From the NCBI RefSeq assembly GCF_024756255.1, contig NZ_JANUHB010000003.1:614439-678438 (forward strand): a DNA stretch of 64,000 nt. The letters are read 5' to 3'. Positions 54,620 through 61,000 of the stretch are shown one piece after another. The notes under the pieces were generated by a model. It had not been told where the DNA came from, ran no database searches, and saw nothing but the letters and a program-made list of their open reading frames with translations. This stretch comes from Massilia agilis (GTDB taxonomy: Bacteria; Pseudomonadota; Gammaproteobacteria; Burkholderiales; Burkholderiaceae_D). Position 1 is the stretch's first letter. Every line of letters begins with the position of its first letter. A program made the translations under genes and the position numbers.

Positions 54620-55240
54620 ATGAATATGAACAAAGTCTTGAAGGCCCTGCTCGGTGCGTCTGTCGTCGCCGCGATGTTCGGTTCGGTGAACGTGCAAGCA
54701 CAGTCGAGCAGCACTTCGGGCCAAAGCGCGAGCGGCCAAAGCGCAGGCGGCAGCCAGCAGAGCGCAACGGGCGCCGGGGACCAGGGCACCAGCACTACCA
54801 GCACCACCACCACCACCAAAAAGCACCAAAAGAAAAAGAAATCCAAGAAGCACGCAGGTACGTCCACCGGCAGCGAGGCTAGCGGCACCAGCGGCAGCAT
54901 GGGCGGCACCAGCGGTTCCAGCGGAACGACCGGCGGTACCAGCGGCACCTCGGGCAGCATGGGCGGCGCCAGCGGTACCTCGGGTGGCACCAGTGGCACC
55001 TCCGGTTCGAGCGGCAGCATGGGCGGCACCAGCGGCAGCTCGGGCACCAGCGGCACCAGCGGCATGAGCGGCAGCTCGGGCACCAGCGGAACCGGCAGCA
55101 TGGGCGGCACGAGCGGCACCTCTGGCGGCACCAGCGGCACCAGCGGCACCACCGGCACCAGCGGCACCGGCACCAGCGGTACCGGGACCAGCGGCACCGG
55201 CACCAGCGGGACCAGCACCGGCGGTGGCCGCGGCTACTGA
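54620..55240 (+). CDS. Exported low-complexity Gly-Thr-Ser protein with lysine patch
   Basis: The protein has 206 residues with a signal peptide (cut after VQAQ). A Ser/Gln/Gly segment (about 28-60) is followed by a strongly basic patch (KKHQKKKKSKKHAG, residues 67-80) and then some 120 residues of GTSG/GSMGG units. The nucleotide repeat of GGCACCAGCGGC units makes this part prone to length change. A TAGGAG Shine-Dalgarno sequence precedes the ATG, and a terminator follows. It is probably secreted or cell-wall associated, possibly binding DNA or polysaccharide through the lysine patch. I recognise no family. The long proline-rich frame on the other strand is a shadow of the repeats. Confidence 0.8.
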   Translation: MNMNKVLKALLGASVVAAMFGSVNVQAQSSSTSGQSASGQSAGGSQQSATGAGDQGTSTTSTTTTTKKHQKKKKSKKHAGTSTGSEASGTSGSMGGTSGSSGTTGGTSGTSGSMGGASGTSGGTSGTSGSSGSMGGTSGSSGTSGTSGMSGSSGTSGTGSMGGTSGTSGGTSGTSGTTGTSGTGTSGTGTSGTGTSGTSTGGGRGY

Positions 55241-55265
55241 TCGGCAGCAGTCGTCGTGACGGAAC

Positions 55266-55289
55266 GCCAGCCTGCGGGCTGGCTTTTTT
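55266..55289 (+). terminator. Rho-independent terminator after the low-complexity gene
   Basis: GCCAGCC pairs with GGCTGGC around a 4-base loop and is followed by six T residues, 25 bases after the stop. Confidence 0.88.
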
Positions 55290-55381
55290 CTATCCAATTA
55301 TTGCGTTTCTCTTGCCACGCAGAATCATTGTTTCCATTGATTTCGCGGGGCTTAAAGCTTTGTCGTCTTGTTGCGACGGAT

Positions 55382-55488
55382 TTGCCGAAGATGTCGGCAA
55401 GAAGAGCCGCTTCTTAACCTGCATCAACTAGAATTCTCTGCGTACCTCCCCTTGATTCCCACGAGTTAAACAACTTGCCGAGCGGCAA
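55382..55488. promoter_or_regulatory. TTGCCG inverted-repeat cluster upstream of the secretion operon
   Basis: TTGCCGA (55382-55388) is inverted at 55394-55400 with a 5-base spacer, and TTGCCG (55475-55480) is inverted at 55483-55488 with a 2-base spacer. A third single TTGCCG follows near 55502. The cluster lies in the 276-base AT-richer region before the TolC-like gene and may be the binding sites of one regulator. Confidence 0.4.
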
Positions 55489-55565
55489 CTGATGACTCAT
55501 GTTGCCGCACCGGCGCATGGTCCTTAGCCCGGCGCATATTTCATTTACGTGTAACGGACCAACTT

Positions 55566-57209
55566 GTGACATCCCATCCATCTGCAACCAGCACTGTCCC
55601 GCATTCCACACCGTCCCCCAAGAAGATCGCCGGCGCCGTCGCGATCGCGCTGGCCGCCGCATTGCTCACCGGCTGCGGCACCGTCCAGGTGCATCCGCTG
55701 TCGGCCGACGAGATCAAGAAGCAGACTGCGCTCGACCGCGCGGCGGCCTTCCAGGACGTGCCGCCGGTAAGCGGGAAGCTGACGATGGAAGAGGCGATCG
55801 CGCGCGCGCTCAAGTACAACCTGGACCGCCGCACCCGCCTGATGGAAGAGGCGCTGGCGATGAACCAGCTCGACGCGTCCAACCTCGACATGCTGCCGCG
55901 CGTGCTCGCCAACGCCGGCTACACCTGGCGCAATTCGGACCTGATCACGCGCAGCGTGGACTCGGTGACCGGCGAGCCCTCGCTGGCCCACCCGTTCATC
56001 TCGTCCGAGCGCAGCAAGCCGGCGTATGACCTTGGCCTGACCTGGAACATGCTCGACTTCGGCCTGTCGTACATCACCGCCAAGCAGGCAGCCGACCGCG
56101 TGAACATCGCCGCCGAGCGCCGCCGCAAGGCCATGCACGTGCTGATCCAGGACGTGAAGAGCGCGTTCTGGCGCACCGTGAGCGCGCAAAAGCTGCGCGA
56201 CGACGTACGCCGCACCATCGACCTGGCCGAGGCCGCGCTGGACGACGCGCGCAAGGCCGAGAGCGAGCGCCTGCGCTCGCCCGTAGACAGCCTGCGCTAC
56301 CAGCGCCAGTTGCTGGAGAACCTGCGCCTGCTCGAGAGCATCGAGCAGGAGCTGTCGTCCGGCCGCATCGAGCTGGCCAGCCTGATCAACATGCCGCTCG
56401 ACGTACCCCTCGAGGTGGCCGAGCCGGCCGGCCAGGCGGACACCTCGGTGCTGGACATCCCCGTGCAGCGCATGGAGGAGTTGGCCGTCACCCAGAACGC
56501 CGACATCCGCGAGCAGTTCTACAACAGCCGCATCGCGGTCGAGGAAACCCGTCGCACGCTGGTCAAGCTGTTCCCGAACCTGGCCTTCAACTACGACCTG
56601 CGCTACGACACCGACAAGTACCTGATCAACAACCGCTGGAATGACGCCGGCCTGCACCTGTCGTACAACCTGATGAACCTGTTCTCGGGACCGTCGCAAA
56701 AGCGCCTGGCCGACGCCGGCGTCAAGCTGGCCGACCAGCGCCGCGTCGCGGCCCAGATGACCGTGCTGACCCAGGTGCACCTGGCGCGCCTGCAGTACCA
56801 GATCGCGTATCGCCAGTACGTGCGCGCCGACCAGATCTGGCAGGCCGACGCCAGGATCGCCGAGCACATGAAGAACCGCGAACTGGCCGAGGCGCAGAGC
56901 AAGCTGGAGCAGGTGGCCAACAGCACCACCGCCATCCTCTCGCTGCTGCGCCGCTACCAGTCGCTCGCGCAGCTGCAGGGCGCGGCCGGCAAAGTGCAGG
57001 CGACCATGGGCATGGAGCCGGTGATCGGCAGCGTGACCTCGATGTCGCTCGAGCAGCTGACCCGTGAAGTGGCCGCCTCGCTCGACAGCATGAAGAAGGA
57101 AGTCCCGGCCGCCGCGCCGGCCCAGCCGGCCCAGCCGGCGCCTGCGGCCCCGGTCAAGACCGCGCGCAGCGCCAGGCCCGGCAAGCAAATCAAGGTCGCC
57201 TCCAACTGA
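55566..57209 (+). CDS. TolC-family outer-membrane channel lipoprotein
   Basis: The protein has 547 residues and starts with GTG; no closer ATG gives a signal peptide. The hydrophobic segment ends at a lipobox LLTGC. The body is two repeated helical-barrel halves of the TolC/OEP type (LTMEEAIARALKYNLDRRTR, VKSAFWRTVSAQKLRDDVRR; ADIREQFYNSRIAVEETRRT, RIAEHMKNRELAEAQSKLEQ). The C-terminus is Ala/Pro-rich with a basic end. It forms the outer-membrane exit of a trans-envelope exporter. The periplasmic adaptor gene follows 26 bases later, then the giant adhesin, so this is likely the export channel for that adhesin. Confidence 0.88.
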   Translation: MTSHPSATSTVPHSTPSPKKIAGAVAIALAAALLTGCGTVQVHPLSADEIKKQTALDRAAAFQDVPPVSGKLTMEEAIARALKYNLDRRTRLMEEALAMNQLDASNLDMLPRVLANAGYTWRNSDLITRSVDSVTGEPSLAHPFISSERSKPAYDLGLTWNMLDFGLSYITAKQAADRVNIAAERRRKAMHVLIQDVKSAFWRTVSAQKLRDDVRRTIDLAEAALDDARKAESERLRSPVDSLRYQRQLLENLRLLESIEQELSSGRIELASLINMPLDVPLEVAEPAGQADTSVLDIPVQRMEELAVTQNADIREQFYNSRIAVEETRRTLVKLFPNLAFNYDLRYDTDKYLINNRWNDAGLHLSYNLMNLFSGPSQKRLADAGVKLADQRRVAAQMTVLTQVHLARLQYQIAYRQYVRADQIWQADARIAEHMKNRELAEAQSKLEQVANSTTAILSLLRRYQSLAQLQGAAGKVQATMGMEPVIGSVTSMSLEQLTREVAASLDSMKKEVPAAAPAQPAQPAPAAPVKTARSARPGKQIKVASN

Positions 57210-57235
57210 AGGCGCCCGGTAACAAAGGAAGTTTC

Positions 57236-58036
57236 ATGAGCAGTCACCAGAACGGTCGCAGCCGCGCGCTGCGCATCGCCGCCATGTTGTCGATGCTGGC
57301 CGGCGCCGCGCAGGCCGCGTCCGTCCAGCCGCCGGCGCCGCGCGCGGCCGACCGTCCCGCACTGGAAAAGCAGGACATTCGCGCGCAGCTGGCGCCGCGC
57401 CGCTACACCACCATCGCCGCGGAGATCGGCGCCAAGATCAGCCGCATCGGCGTGCCCGAGGGCGCCAGCTTTCGCGCCGGGCAGACCCTGGTTGCGCTCG
57501 ACTGCTCGATCCAGCAAGCGCAGCTGCAGAAGGCCAGGGCCGTGCTGGCCGCGGCCGAGAAGACGTACGCCGCCAACAAGCGCCTGGACGAGCTGAACTC
57601 GGTCGGCAAGGTGGAGCTGCAGGTGTCCGAGGCCGAGGTGTCCAAGGCCAAAGCCGACGTGGCCAGCACCAGCGTGGTGCTGTCCAAGTGCGTGATCCCG
57701 GCGCCGTTCGCGGGCAGGGTGGCCGAGCAGAAGGCGCGCGAGCAGCAGTACGTGCAGCCCGGCCAGCCGCTGCTGGACATCCTCGACGACTCCGTGCTCG
57801 AGCTCGAATTCATCGTGCCCTCGCGCTGGCTGGCCTGGCTCAAGCCGGGCTACGCCTTCCAGGTGCACATCGACGAAACCAACAAGACCTACCCGGCCAA
57901 GGTGCAGCGCATCGGCGCCAAGGTCGATCCGGTGAGCCAGTCGGTGAAGCTGTCCGCCGCCATCAGCGGCCGCTTCCCGGAACTCATCGCAGGCATGAGC
58001 GGCCGCGTCGCGCTGCAACCGCCGTCCACCCAATAA
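57236..58036 (+). CDS. Periplasmic adaptor (membrane-fusion) protein
   Basis: The protein has 266 residues, short for the family. The N-terminus is a cleavable signal peptide (cut after AQA), not the uncleaved anchor helix of type I HlyD adaptors. The lipoyl/barrel-sandwich halves flank a coiled coil (ISRIGVPEGASFRAGQTLVALD, then about 95-140, then VIPAPFAGRVAEQKAREQQY), followed by a beta-barrel (VPSRWLAWLKPGYAFQVHID). This is the RND/efflux-type layout. The start has an AAAGGAAG Shine-Dalgarno sequence. It probably links the TolC-like channel to an inner-membrane pump encoded beyond the window. Confidence 0.85.
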   Translation: MSSHQNGRSRALRIAAMLSMLAGAAQAASVQPPAPRAADRPALEKQDIRAQLAPRRYTTIAAEIGAKISRIGVPEGASFRAGQTLVALDCSIQQAQLQKARAVLAAAEKTYAANKRLDELNSVGKVELQVSEAEVSKAKADVASTSVVLSKCVIPAPFAGRVAEQKAREQQYVQPGQPLLDILDDSVLELEFIVPSRWLAWLKPGYAFQVHIDETNKTYPAKVQRIGAKVDPVSQSVKLSAAISGRFPELIAGMSGRVALQPPSTQ

Positions 58037-58054
58037 CAACGACAAACCACCACC

Positions 58055-61000
58055 ATGAACAAGCCCCTGCCTCCCGCTCCCGTCCTGAACGCCATCGAGC
58101 AGCCTGCCCGGCGCAGCCGGCGGCCCCTGAGCGGGCGGGGGCCCGCGCCGCTCGCGCTCGAACCGCGCGTGATGTTCGACGGCGCGACCGGGGATGCGGT
58201 GCTGGCGGCCAAGGCAGCGGCCGAGCGTGGTGCCGCGCAGGCGGCCGAGCGCGCCGTGGACGCGGACCGGGCCGGCATCGACAAGCTGGCGCTGCAGGCG
58301 CCGGTCGCGGTGGCTGGGCCGCTCGACGCCACGCGCCACGAGATCGTTTTCATCGAGGACAACGTCGAGAACTACCAGCAGCTGGTGGCCGGGGTGAAGC
58401 CGGGCCTGGAGGTGGTGGTGCTGGACCACACGCGCGACGGCCTGCAGCAGATGCTGGCAGCGCTCGACGGTCACGCGCCGGTGGATGCGATCCATCTCGT
58501 CACGCACGGCAGTGAAGCCAGCATCCGGCTTGGCAGCACCGAGGTATCGCTGGCCAATCTCGAAGGTTTCGACAAGCAGTTCGCCAGGCTGGGCAGCGCG
58601 CTCACGGCCAACGGCGACTTCCTGATTTACGGTTGCGACGTGGCGGCCGGCGCCGATGGCCAGCAGTTCGTCAGCCGGCTGTCGCAGTTGACCGGCGCCG
58701 ACGTCGCTGCGTCCGTGGACCTGACCGGTGCGGCAGCGCGCGGCGGCAACTGGACGCTCGAGACGCAGACCGGCACCGTCGAAACTGCGGCGCTCACCGG
58801 CGACCATTACGACGGCCTGCTCGGCGCGGCCAACGTGAAGGTCAGCACGGACAATGTCGTCAACACGAGCGACACCCTGACCACGGTCGTCATCAGTGGC
58901 ACCGTCGATAACGGTACCGGCAGGGACATCAACGTGACGGTCACCGGGGCAGGCGGGACGCCATCCGTGACATCGACCATCACGGGGATCACCAAGACGC
59001 AGGGCGGCACCTGGAGCGGAACGATCAACCTGAGCAGTTTTGCCGACGGCACCCTCAACGTCTATGTGACGCAGGGCGGCACGGCCGGCCCGAGCGCCAC
59101 CAACGACCAGACCTTCACCATCGTCAAGGACACCACCGCGCCCACGGTGGCCACCACCAATACCAGCACCGCGTCCACCTCCAGCTTCAGCCTGACGGCC
59201 AGCGATGCGTCCAAGGTGTCCACGCTCGAGTACCAGGTCGACTCGGGACAATGGAATTCACTGACGATTACTCCCGCCACGAGCGTGAGCTCGACGGTGA
59301 CGCTGAGCGCGCAGTCGGTCGGATCGCACCGGCTGAACGTGCGTGCGACCGACGCCAACGGCAACGTGACGGTCAGCGGGACCGATTTCACGGTCGCGGC
59401 TACGCCGGTCAACCACGCGCCGACGGCATCGGGCGACGCGACCCTGGCGAGTATCCCCGATACCAACACCGACCCGGCTGGTGCGACCGTTTCGGCGCTG
59501 TTCCTGTCGAAGTACAGCGATAGCGACAACGATGCATTCAAGGGTATCGCCATCGTCTCGTACACGCGCGATGCCAGCGCCGGCGAATGGCAGTACAACA
59601 GTGGATCGGGCTGGGTCAACATCAGTGCCGTGACGTCTGCCTCGTCGGCGATCACCTTTGGGGTCAACGACCAGCTGCGCTTCAAGCCCGCCAGCGGTTT
59701 CTCGGGTGCCGCGCCAGCGCTGTCGGTCAAGCTGGTTGACGCGGGCGGCACGGTCAGCACCAACGGCGTGGTCAACGCGTCGGTTTCCGGCGGCAGCAGC
59801 GACTTCAGCGCGGCCACCGTCTTGCTGAAGACCTCGGTGACGACCACCTACACCCTGTCTTCGCCGGACAGCAAATTCGTCACGCTCCTGTCGGGGAATA
59901 ACTACGACCCCTACAACGACACCCAGTCGCACGCCGCTGACACCGACCTGGTCGGCAATTCGAGCGCGCCGCTGCTGCAGGGCGGCTACGACACCAATAC
60001 GCAGACGCTGTACTACCGCGTCCGCATCGGCAACCCGACCCTGTCGAAGGGCGTGCCGGTGTTCACCGGCGTGGTGCTGCTCGGCGTGGACGTCAACAAC
60101 GACGGCAAGCTGGACATCTTCATCGGCGTGGACGGCCGCAACAACGGTCTGGGCGTGGTGACGTTTGCGCCGGGCTCCGACCTGAACGTGAGCCCGAGCA
60201 CCACCTCGATCACCGCGCCGGTCGCGGCCAGCGGCAGCTACTCCTACACGTCCGTCACCACCGGCACGACCGACATCGGCGGCGACGGCAAGACCGACGC
60301 TTACCTGACGTTCTCGCTGCCGTTCAGCGCACTGCAGTCGCGCGTCGCGGCACTGGGCAAGTCGATATCGACCAACACGTCGCTGGGTTTCGTGCTGATG
60401 ACGCTGACCCAGAATAACTCGATCAACGGCGATATCGGCGGCATCGGCACCATGAGCAAGGGCGACAAGGACAAGACCTGGCGCGACCTTGGCCTGCTCC
60501 AGCCGATCAACCTGACCGCGCCGACCCTGGCCGGCATCTCGGGCAATTACCAGTTCGTCGAGAACGGCGCCGCGGTGACCCTGGCCCCGAACGCGACGTT
60601 CAGCGACTTCGATACCCGGAACTTCAGCGGCGGCAAGCTCGAGGTCACGATCAGCGGCAACCCCGAGAGCGGCAAGGACCAGCTGTCGCTGGGCGCAAGC
60701 GGGGTTTCGCTTGTCGGCGGCGTGGTCAGCGTGAACGGCACGCAGGTCGGCACCGCCACCTTTGCCAGCAACGTCCTGACCGTCAGCTTCACCGGCTCCA
60801 ACGTGACTGCCGACCAGGTGAACGCCGTCGTGCGCGCGGTGAACTTCTCGAACACGAGCGATGCGCCTTCCACGCTCAATCGCACCGTGCAGTTCAAGAT
60901 CACCGACCCGGACAGCAACGCAAGCGATCCCACGGTGGCGGCGGTTACCGTACTGGTCCAGGCGGTCAACGATGCGCCGGCGGTCAGCGGCGCGGCGACC

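Noticed and set aside
54607..55218. Pro/Leu/Val-rich frame opposite the GTSG protein
   Set aside because: It is the reverse reading of the GGCACCAGC repeats and lacks a signal or ribosome site; the plus-strand gene has a signal peptide, Shine-Dalgarno sequence and terminator.
55266..55565. Possible small gene before the TolC-like gene
   Set aside because: Frames here have no ribosome site and overlap the terminator and the TTGCCG motif cluster; treated as a control region.
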